From contig JACQUD010000050.1 of the NCBI GenBank assembly GCA_016210485.1, positions 1 to 52,518 of the forward strand: a DNA stretch of 52,518 nt. The letters are read 5' to 3'. The notes under the pieces were generated by a model. That model was not told the origin of the DNA and did not search any database. It was given only the letters and a program-made list of their open reading frames with translations. A program made the position numbers and the translations under genes. Below, piece by piece: positions 39,895-47,076 of this stretch. The first letter of the stretch is position 1. Every line of letters begins with the position of its first letter. This DNA is from Chloroflexota bacterium. Lineage in GTDB: Bacteria; Chloroflexota; Dehalococcoidia; JACQUD01.

Positions 39895-40467
39895 ATGAGG
39901 AAAAACTACATGGGAGTGAGGAAGGCTTTCCTTTTGATCGCTGTGGTTCTGGTTTTGTGGCTGGCCGGATGCGCCCCGCCAACCTCTCCTTCCACACCTA
40001 CGCCTGCCCCCACACCCACGCCAACACCTACTAAGTCTCCCGTCGATAAGGCGCTTGAAGAACTTTTCTGGATTGCTGCAGATGTGGCGGGCATTTCTCG
40101 GACTGTGGATTTCAAGGATGCGAGATACATGCTCGAGAATGTACTGTTCGTTGAATACGAGCGAAAACTTAAGCGGGTCGAATCATATGGGGTTGCCCCG
40201 TTTTCCGATTGGCCTTATTGTATCAATGCTATCTCCGGAGCGATGTCTATCGCGTCGTTAGGCCTCGCTAGATCTCCGGTGGAGGCCGCGCCTCACGTTA
40301 ATAACGCAATAGAGACCATAACAATGCTTGACACGGATATTCAGGCAGCCACTGAGTTCGGCAGAGGAACATTATCGCGGCTGGAATCAAAGCGGAGATG
40401 TGACGAATTCGAACAAGAAAAGCGTAGAATACTGGGGTGGCCCTCTACACAGCCTACACAGCGCTGA
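39895..40467 (+). CDS. Small Thr/Pro-spacer lipoprotein, unknown function
   Basis: 190 residues. Signal peptide KAFLLIAVVLVLWLAGC with a lipobox LAGC, followed by about 20 residues of Thr/Pro (PTPAPTPTPTPTK) and a helical domain with no known family. The ATG at 39895 has GGGGAGGT just upstream. The coding DNA is markedly more A+T-rich than the ispG operon it follows, marking the left edge of an accessory stretch. Likely anchored outside the cell. Confidence 0.7.
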   Translation: MRKNYMGVRKAFLLIAVVLVLWLAGCAPPTSPSTPTPAPTPTPTPTKSPVDKALEELFWIAADVAGISRTVDFKDARYMLENVLFVEYERKLKRVESYGVAPFSDWPYCINAISGAMSIASLGLARSPVEAAPHVNNAIETITMLDTDIQAATEFGRGTLSRLESKRRCDEFEQEKRRILGWPSTQPTQR

Positions 40468-40483
40468 TAATAATCGGCGTATC

Positions 40484-40514
40484 GTGGGTGCAGCGAAGTG
40501 AAACCCACCCTACC
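40484..40514. repeat. Interspersed repeat copy 1 (GTGGGT...ACCCACCCTAC)
   Basis: GTGGGTGCAGCGAAGTG runs into AAACCCACCCTAC, forming an inverted repeat. First of five diverged copies between 40.4 and 43.2 kb. Confidence 0.6.
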
Positions 40515-40546
40515 AACTTTAGCAATCGTAGTATGGAGTATCGGGA

Positions 40547-41119
40547 ATGGATAGGAAAACAAGGCATGAACTTATTCAGCAAAAGCAGGCCGAAGACTCC
40601 ATAAGGCAAGAGTTTGAGGGAACCTTACCACTCCGAGCCGCCCGCTACTTGCAAGTAAAGCCTCATCCCATTGTACCATATGAGCACTTCTCAGCTGCAT
40701 CGGCTGAGTGCAGCTTACTCTTTCGGGATGGGCATTTCTACGGCTGTATAGCCCTCACTCAGGCCGTAGCAGAGGCTCTCGTAAAATTCCTTTGTGAGAG
40801 AAACTCTTGGAAACCTGTCAAGACCTTTGAAAAGAATGTGGAGAAGCTTCTTGCAAGGAATATCATCTCCGATAAACTGAAAGAATCTCTCCTTAGAATA
40901 TGGGAAAGGCGGGATGATTACCATCATTTGAATCCTGCTGTAAAGACTGTTCGCCAGGAGTTGGAACAACTGGCACGTGAAAAGGCTCGCCTTCTTGCTG
41001 AGGTAGAGAGTGAGTTATTTCGCTTCGTGATTACTGATGGCAAGATAATCCTGGGAGAACCGAAGTATTGGAAGAAAAGCGGCGATCAGGTAATAGTAGA
41101 CCTTCGGCTTGATCCGTAA
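40547..41119 (+). CDS. HEPN-like helical protein
   Basis: 190 residues. The middle (about 48-165) has the helix pattern of HEPN domains: FSAASAECSLLFRDGHFYGC, ALTQAVAEALVKFLC, and ERRDDYHHL. Arg121-x4-His126 and Arg122-x4-His127 match the Rx4-6H RNase motif of HEPN proteins. HEPN proteins are often toxins or abortive-infection effectors, usually next to a nucleotidyltransferase; none is adjacent, though hicBA is close. A non-enzymatic HEPN helper is also possible. Composition is A+T-rich compared with the core genes. Confidence 0.6.
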   Translation: MDRKTRHELIQQKQAEDSIRQEFEGTLPLRAARYLQVKPHPIVPYEHFSAASAECSLLFRDGHFYGCIALTQAVAEALVKFLCERNSWKPVKTFEKNVEKLLARNIISDKLKESLLRIWERRDDYHHLNPAVKTVRQELEQLAREKARLLAEVESELFRFVITDGKIILGEPKYWKKSGDQVIVDLRLDP

Positions 41120-41189
41120 TCGCACGGATGGTGGCTAACATGGCATAAGCGGCTGACGCCCAAATTGCTTCGCACTTCGCAAAGTAGCC

Positions 41190-41230
41190 GTAGGGTGGGT
41201 AAAGTCCGCCTCCGGTGGAAAACCCACCAC
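41190..41230. repeat. Interspersed repeat copy 2
   Basis: GTAGGGTGGGTAAAGTCCGC with closing arm AAAACCCACCAC. Lies between the HEPN-like gene and hicB. Confidence 0.55.
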
Positions 41231-41264
41231 TAGGATCCGAGAGCCCCATCTTGACGGCGGTACA

Positions 41265-41284
41265 ATCACCGTCGGTGATATAAT
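41265..41284 (+). promoter_or_regulatory. hicBA promoter -10 with overlapping palindromic operator
   Basis: ATCACCG-T-CGGTGAT is a perfect 7-1-7 palindrome (41265-41279) touching a consensus TATAAT (41279-41284), 19 bases before the hicB start. This is where an autoregulating HicB would bind. A TTGACG lies 22 bases upstream, too far for an ordinary -35. Confidence 0.5.
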
Positions 41285-41302
41285 AGCCCTGAGGTGAAGG
41301 CG

Positions 41303-41530
41303 ATGAGGGCCAAGTCAACTGTAGAAAGCTTTGAAGTGGTGCTTGAACCCGAGGAGGACGGAGGCTATCACGTCTACGCCCCGTCCCTCAAAGGCTGCCA
41401 CTCCTACGGTTCCACCAGAGAAGAGGCGCTGAAGAACATCGCCGAAGCCATTGAACTGTGGCTGGAAAGCGCCAGAGATTTGGGCATTCCCATACCTGAC
41501 AGGCATACTGTAGCAATTAAAGTCAAATGA
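41303..41530 (+). CDS. hicB: HicB-family antitoxin
   Basis: 75 residues with the partial RNase H fold of HicB: FEVVLEPEEDGGYHVYAPSLKGC, STREEALKNIAEAIELWLES. It neutralises HicA and usually represses its own operon. The ATG at 41303 follows GAGGTG at six bases. No separate DNA-binding domain is fused at the C terminus; it ends in a short DRHTVAIKVK. hicA overlaps by four bases; the order here is antitoxin first. Confidence 0.88.
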   Translation: MRAKSTVESFEVVLEPEEDGGYHVYAPSLKGCHSYGSTREEALKNIAEAIELWLESARDLGIPIPDRHTVAIKVK

Positions 41531-41760
41531 GCAGGCGCCTGTCTGCTCTCAGACCCGGAGAAGTCATCGCTGCCCTGGAGAAGGCCGGCTGGCGCATCCA
41601 CCGTCAAAGGGGCAGCCATGTGATTCTGCACAAAGTTGGCTCTCACAACATTGTGGTTGTTCCTCTCCATACAGCCGGTTTGCCCAAGGGAACTCTCCAC
41701 GGAATCCTCGCCGATGCCGGGCTGAGCGGGGAAGAGTTCATCGAGCTGCTCAGAAACTGA
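41527..41760 (+). CDS. hicA: HicA-family mRNA interferase toxin
   Basis: 77 residues, double-stranded-RNA-binding-like fold. VIAALEKAGWRIHRQRGSHVILHK carries the catalytic His31 in the GSH motif, and VVVPLHTAGLPKGTLHGILADAGL is the standard second half. It degrades mRNA when free of HicB. ATGA overlap with hicB; reading frame intact, so the pair looks functional. Confidence 0.9.
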   Translation: MSRRLSALRPGEVIAALEKAGWRIHRQRGSHVILHKVGSHNIVVVPLHTAGLPKGTLHGILADAGLSGEEFIELLRN

Positions 41761-41763
41761 GTC

Positions 41764-41838
41764 GTAGGGTGGGTGAAATCTTCGGCGTGAGCTCAGTCGA
41801 ACGCTCAGCCGAGCCGTGAAACGAAACCCGCCGCAACC
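41764..41838. repeat. Interspersed repeat copy 3
   Basis: GTAGGGTGGGTGAAATCTTC at the start and GAAACGAAACCCGCCGCAA at the end, starting three bases after hicA. Contains the extra internal part TTCGGCG...TCAGTCGA shared with copy 5. Confidence 0.6.
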
Positions 41839-41945
41839 ATCTTCCAGAGCCGAGGGTGGCTAATGGGTAGCCCGGAATCATGCGCCACCCGGCCCTTGAG
41901 CATGTTAGAACTTTTATTCTATACTCCTCTTGAAAGGAGACTACC

Positions 41946-42128
41946 ATGCCCCGAGGCGGCAAAAGAATCGGCGCCAGCGCTCCCCAGGGCAATTTCAACG
42001 CCCTTAAACATGGCCGCCACTCCTCCCAAGCCCGCGCCTACCTCTTCACCCTCCTCCTCCTTTCACCCATCGTCGAAGACCCTCGGAACGGGGCCGCCCT
42101 CACCTTCGCCCACCGCATAAAAAAATAA
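41946..42128 (+). CDS. Small basic protein with GNFNALKHG motif
   Basis: 60 residues: a Gly/Arg/Lys-rich N terminus ending in the motif GNFNALKHGRHSSQA, then a hydrophobic segment (AYLFTLLLLSPIV) and HRIKK. AAAGGAG sits six bases before the ATG. The NALKHG motif occurs at the N termini of many small proteins and phage-terminase-like proteins of mobile DNA. The stop falls in an A-run (AAAAAATAAAA), so a longer protein may have been cut short. Function unknown. Confidence 0.5.
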   Translation: MPRGGKRIGASAPQGNFNALKHGRHSSQARAYLFTLLLLSPIVEDPRNGAALTFAHRIKK

Positions 42129-42144
42129 AACAATCAAAAAAAGG

Positions 42145-42204
42145 AAAAACCCGCCGCAAAGATTAGACCAAAGGTGGGGGCAGCGCAGCGGAACCCACCC
42201 TACT
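42145..42204. repeat. Interspersed repeat copy 4
   Basis: AACCCGCCGCAAAGATTAGA then CCAAAGGTGGG, a short GCAGCGCAGCGG and ACCCACCCTAC. The first part is repeated almost exactly at 43160-43192 (copy 5). Confidence 0.6.
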
Positions 42205-42390
42205 AGCTTCGGGAGTGTGCCCGGGGGTTCGAGGGTGAAACCCGCGAAGAGACTCCTGGGCGGGTGGATGGGAGTCAGAGGAATCTTTGCTAAAGGTGCT
42301 CGTATCGGCCCCCCTTGCCAGCCTGGTAGCCATAGGCTATTATGCAACAAGTCCAAGCTAGTGTAGGAGACGCCGCCAACTCTACCAGCA

Positions 42391-43095
42391 ATGAATTTAA
42401 AAAAAGATCGGGTACGGTTACTCCATACCTCGGATTTACATCTGGTCAACACTTCTCCTGATCGGGAGGATCGGGCATGCCTTGCCCTGAAAGCGGTGGT
42501 GGAGCTGTCTATCCAGGCCGAGGTAGACCTAGTCATCATCGCGGGCGACCTTTTCGACCATAATCGGATCGAGGGCAGGACTCTGGAGTTCGTGTCCCGG
42601 GAGCTCGGCCGGGTGCCTGTCCCTATGCTCATCCTGCCCGGAAATCATGATTGTCTGGTCCCAGACTCTGTCTACCGGCGGGCATCCTTTCCCCATCTGG
42701 CTCCCAATGTCCGGGTCTTCACCGCTTCCCAGGGAGAAACCTTCTCTTTCCCGGAGTTAGACTTGGCGGTCTGGGGGAAGCCCCTCTATGACTATGGGAG
42801 CGACCTGCGCCCCATGGCAGGGATACCGCCCCGGGGCAGTGAGCGATGGCAGATTGCGGTTGCCCACGGCTACTATGTGGGCTCCCGGTCGGACCCCACC
42901 CACAGCTTTCAAATCCACGATGAGGACATCGCGGAGTCGGGGCGGGACTACGTGGCCTTGGGCCACTGGGGCGACTTCTACTGCGTCTCTGCTGGCCCGG
43001 TGAAGACCTACTATTCAGGGCCGAGCACTGTCAGCCTAGTAGATTTCCTCGATGGCCATGGGGTTCAAGTCCGCCCTCACCATTTACCCCTCTGA
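42391..43095 (+). CDS. Metallophosphoesterase, SbcD/Mre11-nuclease-like
   Basis: 234 residues of the calcineurin-like phosphoesterase fold: LLHTSDLHLV (D-x-H), IIAGDLFDHN (GD), LPGNHDCL (GNHD), VAHGYYVG and LGHWGDFYC give the full set of metal ligands. The layout resembles DNA-repair exonuclease subunits SbcD, but it lacks their long C-terminal capping region and no SbcC ATPase is near. A role as a phosphodiesterase or nuclease is likely; the substrate is unknown. No clear ribosome-binding site before the ATG. Confidence 0.82.
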   Translation: MNLKKDRVRLLHTSDLHLVNTSPDREDRACLALKAVVELSIQAEVDLVIIAGDLFDHNRIEGRTLEFVSRELGRVPVPMLILPGNHDCLVPDSVYRRASFPHLAPNVRVFTASQGETFSFPELDLAVWGKPLYDYGSDLRPMAGIPPRGSERWQIAVAHGYYVGSRSDPTHSFQIHDEDIAESGRDYVALGHWGDFYCVSAGPVKTYYSGPSTVSLVDFLDGHGVQVRPHHLPL

Positions 43096-43130
43096 TGGGC
43101 CGTTCGTCCCTATTCTGCAGCGGCATGACC

Positions 43131-43193
43131 TTCGGCGAGATCAGTCGAGCCGCGAAAGAAAACCCATCGCAAAAATTAGACCAAAGGTAGGTT
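43131..43193. repeat. Interspersed repeat copy 5
   Basis: TTCGGCGAGATCAGTCGAGC, GAAAACCCATCGC and AAAATTAGACCAAAGGTAGG. Combines the internal part of copy 3 with the first part of copy 4, showing that these are one family. Confidence 0.6.
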
Positions 43194-43222
43194 CTGCTGT
43201 GCTGACCTCACCCTGATAACTG

Positions 43223-43254
43223 GGGATACCCCAGGCTTAAGCCTGGGGTATCCC
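43223..43254. terminator. Perfect 32-bp palindrome between convergent genes
   Basis: Half-site GGGATACCCCAGGCTT and its complement meet at CTTAAG; the plus strand continues TTTCTC. It lies between the ends of the phosphoesterase gene (+) and the gene at 43283 (-) and could end transcription from either side. Its outer ATACCCC / GGGGTAT arms match those of the palindrome at 15873. Confidence 0.6.
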
Positions 43255-43282
43255 TTTCTCTATCTATCCTATCAGCTATTAA

Positions 43283-43558
43283 CTAGGTTAGCGCCCTCAT
43301 CTCGAAGGTGACCAGGCCCTTGGGGTCGGGGCAGCTGCGGCGCACTACATCGCCCTCGGCTCCGGGGGCGGCACCGCCGTTGCGAAGCACCTGGATGGTG
43401 GGGAAGAGCATACAATAGGCCCCCCCGCACATTCCGCTAGGGGTGAAGCTGTCCAGGACCCAACTCTGGCCCACCTTGAGCTCCAGGGGGCAGCGCTCCC
43501 CCTTTATACTGACGATTTTCAGCTCAACCTTATGCCGTGGTGGCGACGACTGTTGCAC
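43283..43558 (-). CDS. TIGR04076-like small protein
   Basis: 91 residues resembling the TIGR04076 family of unknown function: KVELKIVSIKG, CPLELKVGQSWVLD, MCGGAYCMLFPTIQVLRNGG and RRSCPDPKGLVTFEM. Four Cys in the family arrangement hint at metal binding or redox function. The GTG start has GGAGG five bases upstream. It follows the enoyl-CoA hydratase gene by 45 bases on the same strand and is probably co-transcribed. Confidence 0.7.
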   Translation of the reverse strand: MQQSSPPRHKVELKIVSIKGERCPLELKVGQSWVLDSFTPSGMCGGAYCMLFPTIQVLRNGGAAPGAEGDVVRRSCPDPKGLVTFEMRALT

Positions 43559-43603
43559 TACGTCCTCCCTCTACTATCAGGGATTGTTTTTGATAAATCC
43601 GGA

Positions 43604-44407
43604 CTAGCGTCCCTTGAACTGGGGCTTCCGCTTCTGCATGAAGGCCTGGGGGGCCTCTTTACCGTCTTCGGTGGTGGAGGTGAGACCCTCCAGAGCAAAT
43701 CCCAGGTCCATGGCGATGAGATTAGCCAGGCGTATGTGTTGGTTGAGGGCATGCTTGGTGCCCCGGATGGCAAGGGGGGGGCCCCCCGCCAGCCGTTGAG
43801 CAAACGCGATGGCCTCGGGCAGGAGCTGGTCATCAGGGAAGCATCGGTTGGCTAGGCCGAGGCGCTCGGCGTCTTTCCCACGGATAGGGTCGCCTGTGAA
43901 GAGGTACTCCTTGGCCCGGTTGAGGCCGATGAGGAGGGGCCAGGTAATCACCCCTCCATCGCCGGCGACCCAGCCCAGGTTGCTGACATGCGAATCCAGG
44001 ATGCGGCCACTCTCACCGATGAAAATGATGTCGCAGACGAGGGCGTAGCTTGCTGCCAGCCCCGCGGCAGGGCCATTGACGGCGGCGATCACGGGATAGC
44101 GGGCATCAATGATCTGGTGGATCCCGTGCCTAACATGCATATGGGCGATCCAGGGCGGCCGCGTGGAGGGGTCCTGGGTGTACACGTCGTCGCGGAAGTC
44201 GCCGCCGGAGGAGAAGCCCCGGCCAGCGCCGGTGAGCACCACTGCGAGGACCTCCTCGTCATTTTCCAGGTCACCCCAGATGGTGTCCATCTCTCGCAAC
44301 CCGACCCGGTTCATGGCGTTGAGTGACTCGGGCCGGTTCATGGTTACGATGGCTACCTTCCCCTGTTTTTCAATTTTTAGGAACTGGTACTTACTGTAGT
44401 CGCTCAT
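43604..44407 (-). CDS. Enoyl-CoA hydratase/isomerase family protein (first copy)
   Basis: 267-residue crotonase-fold protein. The CoA/oxyanion region is TGAGRGFSSGGDF (about 61-73) and the second oxyanion helix ADIN-type stretch NGPAAGLAASYALVCDIIF (about 108-126). It hydrates or isomerises an acyl-CoA in the cytosol. The catalytic-Glu positions of true hydratases are not obvious here (GWVAGDGG), so it may be an isomerase or decarboxylase of this superfamily. Its 5' end appears partly duplicated just upstream. Confidence 0.88.
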   Translation of the reverse strand: MSDYSKYQFLKIEKQGKVAIVTMNRPESLNAMNRVGLREMDTIWGDLENDEEVLAVVLTGAGRGFSSGGDFRDDVYTQDPSTRPPWIAHMHVRHGIHQIIDARYPVIAAVNGPAAGLAASYALVCDIIFIGESGRILDSHVSNLGWVAGDGGVITWPLLIGLNRAKEYLFTGDPIRGKDAERLGLANRCFPDDQLLPEAIAFAQRLAGGPPLAIRGTKHALNQHIRLANLIAMDLGFALEGLTSTTEDGKEAPQAFMQKRKPQFKGR

Positions 44408-44426
44408 AGTGCCCTCTTTCTCCTCT

Positions 44427-44500
44427 CAATTTTTAGGGTCTGGCAGGGTTTGGTATTGGTTGAAGTCGTCAATAGACCCCCTTTCTCTCTCTAATGCGCT
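44427..44500 (-). pseudogene. Diverged duplicate of the hydratase 5' end
   Basis: Read on the minus strand, this stretch encodes DDFNQYQTLPDPKN then a stop, comparable with the real start SDYSKYQFLKIEK, and both copies are followed by CTAAAAATTGA and preceded by pyrimidine-rich GAGAGAAAG-type sequence. It looks like an ancient partial duplication of the ribosome-binding site and first codons. It lies between the hydratase start and the transposon. Confidence 0.4.
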
Positions 44501-44556
44501 ACAAATATAGTTCTCGATACCCTATTTGTCAAGCCATTGAGATCGGCGGTAGTGTA

Positions 44557-45402
44557 TCATTTTGCCCTGTCCAACAAGCCGACAATCTCGCTGCCCGTCC
44601 AAATGTGGTCAGTTAGGCCAGCCGCCATCGCCGGAGTCCGGTCGTAAGGATTGCGCAAACTCTTGTGAGGACGAGCAAAGTTATACCATATGAAGTGAAG
44701 TGCAATGTCATAGATGTGGTTCTGTAACTTCTTGGAAAAGGCATTGGTCAACCTAGTGAAGCGCCTCATACTCATTCGCATCGTCAGGTTTTGGCGTTCT
44801 ACGTAGCTGGTAGAGATATACGCCTTGTCAGGGTTGCCCTGGATAGCGTGCTTCTCAGAGGCTAAGCACTTGGGCGGGCTGTAGCGGGCTTCTCCCGCAG
44901 GCTCAGCCCCATAAATTTTGACTAGCATAGCGTAATCTATATTGGTCCCGAAAGCCCCTTCAACGGCTTCCAAATACATCTTGTGGCCGTCTGTGGTTAG
45001 CTGAACTCGGCTAGCTAGGCGCTGTCTGAGGTCGTCAATGAACTCGAAGGCATGGCCAGCATCCCTTAGGCCTACCAGCCAACAAGGGACTAGCTTCGTT
45101 TCAGCGTCTAGTGCCACGAATGTCCAAACGTCTCCGACACCAAACCGCCCTTTCATGTTCTGGGGAACGTTCTTCTCTTTGGCATACACGAAAGACCAGA
45201 TTTCATCGCATTGAACTCGGCGAAGCTTTAGGTCATGCATGACTTCATCCTGATAGGCAAGACAAGCGGGGCCAAGGTCTGTAAGAAGCTTGACCACAGT
45301 GTTGATGGCAACCCCGGTCATGCGGGCAGTGCTCCGAATGGAATTGCCTTCACAGAGAGCTTTGACTACTTGGGCTTGACGTTCTGAGTTCAGCTTGTTC
45401 AT
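44557..45402 (-). CDS. IS1-family transposase, single-frame type
   Basis: 281 residues in one frame, without the frameshift of E. coli IS1. N-terminal helix-turn-helix: ERQAQVVKALCEGNSIRSTA and MTGVAINTVVKLL. The DDE catalytic domain follows: VQCDEIWSFVYAKEKN (first Asp), TTDGHKMYLEAVEGAF (second Asp) and SYVERQNLTMRMSMRRFTR (Glu), with the IS1-typical HFIWYNFARPHKSL. All catalytic residues are in place and the frame is intact, so it is probably active. The gene ends nine bases inside the left inverted repeat. Confidence 0.93.
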   Translation of the reverse strand: MNKLNSERQAQVVKALCEGNSIRSTARMTGVAINTVVKLLTDLGPACLAYQDEVMHDLKLRRVQCDEIWSFVYAKEKNVPQNMKGRFGVGDVWTFVALDAETKLVPCWLVGLRDAGHAFEFIDDLRQRLASRVQLTTDGHKMYLEAVEGAFGTNIDYAMLVKIYGAEPAGEARYSPPKCLASEKHAIQGNPDKAYISTSYVERQNLTMRMSMRRFTRLTNAFSKKLQNHIYDIALHFIWYNFARPHKSLRNPYDRTPAMAAGLTDHIWTGSEIVGLLDRAK

Positions 45403-45430
45403 GTCAATTTCCTCTTTTCAAACTGACTGT

Positions 45431-45459
45431 ATTATAGCCTAGCGGTAAGCATATGTCAA
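45431..45459 (-). promoter_or_regulatory. Consensus sigma-70 promoter of the transposase
   Basis: Minus strand: TTGACA, 17 bases, TATAAT, a perfect consensus about 28 bases before the transposase ATG. The spacer TATGCTTACCGCTAGGC is closely related to that of the promoter at 47253-47281. Confidence 0.75.
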
Positions 45460-45504
45460 TAGGGTTAGCGAGCATTTTGGGGGCTTTTTTGAAGACAACA
45501 AGAA

Positions 45505-45535
45505 GCCGTCCTACGATGCTTGACCGTAGGGCGGC
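45505..45535 (-). terminator. Hairpin between transposase and toxin-antitoxin genes
   Basis: GCCGTCCTACG and CGTAGGGCGGC form an 11-bp stem with one G-U, loop 9. On the minus strand CTTCTTGTTGTCTTC follows. It could shield the transposase from transcription entering from the cargo side. Confidence 0.45.
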
Positions 45536-45614
45536 CTTGTGAGATAGTGTAGTTACTGAGGTTAGTTAAATATCCTCTTGCCGGAGAGTCATGCGCAAAG
45601 TTGCTGGCACAGCT

Positions 45615-45642
45615 TTGGCAATCCCCTCGCCGATAGTATAAC
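45615..45642 (+). promoter_or_regulatory. Promoter of the DUF433/PIN toxin-antitoxin pair
   Basis: TTGGCA, 16 bases, TATAAC, 22 bases before the antitoxin ATG, with GGGAGGT as ribosome-binding site. Confidence 0.5.
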
Positions 45643-45664
45643 TCTATCTGTGAGGGAGGTCAAG

Positions 45665-46381
45665 ATGGCTATGGCTACTCGAACCGAAGAACCTTTGGCA
45701 GGGTTTCCGGGTATCTACGAAATCTCCGAGGCCGCTCGGTATCTCCGTGCGGATATTCGTATACCAGAAGTGCACTACAGAGTGCAATCTACCCATCTGA
45801 TTCGGTGGATTCGCAGTGGTCTCGCCCATCCAGCACTTGCAGTTGTTCCTGGGAGAGAATTGCTTATCACCTTTGAAGACCTTATTTCAATGCGGGTGAT
45901 AGCATTCTTGCGTGCTCAGGGTTATAGCTTTAAGAAGATACGCCAAGCCGAGTTAATGCTTCGGAATCTCACTAGACACCCAAGACCATTTGCGACATCG
46001 CATATTTGGGCAGAAGAGGAAGGGGCCTTGGATATATTTGCTGAGATAGGTGCATTGCTCCTAACTGCAAGCCGTAGTGGTCAGGTAGCGTTCAAAGAAC
46101 TGGTGAAACAGAATCTAATAGATGTTCACGGTTTGACCTTCGACCAACTAAAGGTGGCTGATTCTTGGACGCCCAGACAAGGCATCAAGTTACATCCTCG
46201 CATTCAGTTTGGCCGGTCATGCATTTCTGGCACTAGGATACCAACTCAAGACATAGCAGGTATGGTGGCAGCAGGGGATAAGATTCAATTCCTTGCCATG
46301 TCGTATGGTATCTCCGAACAACAAATCATGAATGCAGTCAATTGGGAAAAGGAACTTGCTGCTACCCGACCAACGAATTGA
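45665..46381 (+). CDS. DUF433-domain antitoxin with N-terminal HTH-like region
   Basis: 238 residues. The C terminus (about 177-232) is a DUF433 domain, FGRSCISGTRIPTQDIAGMV and SYGISEQQIMNAVNWEKEL, a helix-turn-helix fold used by antitoxins. The N-terminal part (YEISEAARYLR, RWIRSGLAHP, FEDLISMRVIAFLRAQGYSF) resembles a MerR-type DNA-binding region, so the protein probably represses its own promoter and neutralises the downstream PIN-like protein. ATG at 45665 has GGGAGGT four bases upstream; the earlier in-frame ATG (45578) lies before the promoter. Cargo of the IS1-type transposon. Confidence 0.75.
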   Translation: MAMATRTEEPLAGFPGIYEISEAARYLRADIRIPEVHYRVQSTHLIRWIRSGLAHPALAVVPGRELLITFEDLISMRVIAFLRAQGYSFKKIRQAELMLRNLTRHPRPFATSHIWAEEEGALDIFAEIGALLLTASRSGQVAFKELVKQNLIDVHGLTFDQLKVADSWTPRQGIKLHPRIQFGRSCISGTRIPTQDIAGMVAAGDKIQFLAMSYGISEQQIMNAVNWEKELAATRPTN

Positions 46382-46802
46382 ACCCTATTTTATTCTAGAC
46401 AATGGTCTGAATCCAGACATTGCTAGGGTTATGTCAAAGCTGGGATACAGAATTAAATGCATACAAGATGAGTTCAACATTGGTCCCCAAGATAGTCTAG
46501 AGGACCCGCCTATTATAGAACATATCGCCCGTTGGTATGGTGCTAGAGGAGTCTGGATAACGAAAGACACATCAGCAAAGCGTGCACATATCGAACTTAT
46601 CAAAAGGCGTCGTATCTCAGTCATTTGGATTCAACAACAGATTTTATCGACGCTTCAGCAACATCACATTATCACCCATGGCATTTTCAGGGTAGCGCAA
46701 GACTTACTTGAGTCTGACAGCCCAATCCATTACCTTGTGAAGTTTCATGGGCTGCCCAATCGAGAACGTGTCTCCTATAAGGTGGAGTGGAAAGGGAGAT
46801 AA
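46332..46802 (+). CDS. PIN-like (DUF5615/Mut7-C type) toxin
   Basis: Up to 156 residues. The pattern FILDNGLNPDIARVMSKLGY (Asp23), an acidic middle QDEFNIGPQDSLEDPP, and GVWITKDT (Asp79) is that of DUF5615 PIN-like nucleases, which pair with DUF433 antitoxins. The C-terminal 40 residues are extra. The start is uncertain: ATG 46332 overlaps the antitoxin by 50 bases, while TTG 46356 would give a protein starting nearer the fold. Likely an RNase toxin; acidic residues are kept, so it looks active. Confidence 0.72.
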   Translation: MQSIGKRNLLLPDQRIEPYFILDNGLNPDIARVMSKLGYRIKCIQDEFNIGPQDSLEDPPIIEHIARWYGARGVWITKDTSAKRAHIELIKRRRISVIWIQQQILSTLQQHHIITHGIFRVAQDLLESDSPIHYLVKFHGLPNRERVSYKVEWKGR

Positions 46803-46824
46803 CTTTAGAATGTCGGTCTTTGGT

Positions 46825-47076
46825 CTATGGCCGCTTTTGCCATCGTATCTGCGCCGCTTTCCTGCCGGTCTCCCGCCGTTGCTCAGGCGTGAGCTTGGCA
46901 GCCCTAGCCTTCCCGCCTCTCTGTCCTAGAGCAACTGCGTTAGGGTTCTTACCCTCTGGTGCTTGCTTCGGCGTAGCCTGGGGTTCTACGGCCTCTTTGG
47001 TAGCCTCTTGCACCACTCGAAAGGCCGTGACGTTGCGGTCGTAGTCCCGCTTCATTTTGCGCGGCTTGTTTACCAT
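46825..47076 (-). CDS. Small basic protein with GGKARAAKL motif
   Basis: 83 residues: MVNKPRKMKRDYDRN, an Ala/Pro/Glu-rich linker, and a C-terminal block VALGQRGGKARAAKLTPEQR followed by RKAAQIRW. The block resembles short KGG-like/histone-H1-like motifs of small bacterial proteins thought to bind nucleic acid; the role is unknown. The ATG at 47076 shares TGATG with the stop of the zinc-ribbon gene, so the pair is translationally coupled. Longer in-frame starts lie within that upstream gene and are unlikely. Confidence 0.65.
   Translation of the reverse strand: MVNKPRKMKRDYDRNVTAFRVVQEATKEAVEPQATPKQAPEGKNPNAVALGQRGGKARAAKLTPEQRRETGRKAAQIRWQKRP

Noticed and set aside
45536-45560. AGATAGTGTAGTTACTG as a possible right end of a short IS1 element behind the transposase
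   Set aside because: It shares only TAGTGTA with the left end and is in the wrong orientation; the true matching end with target duplication is at 47311.
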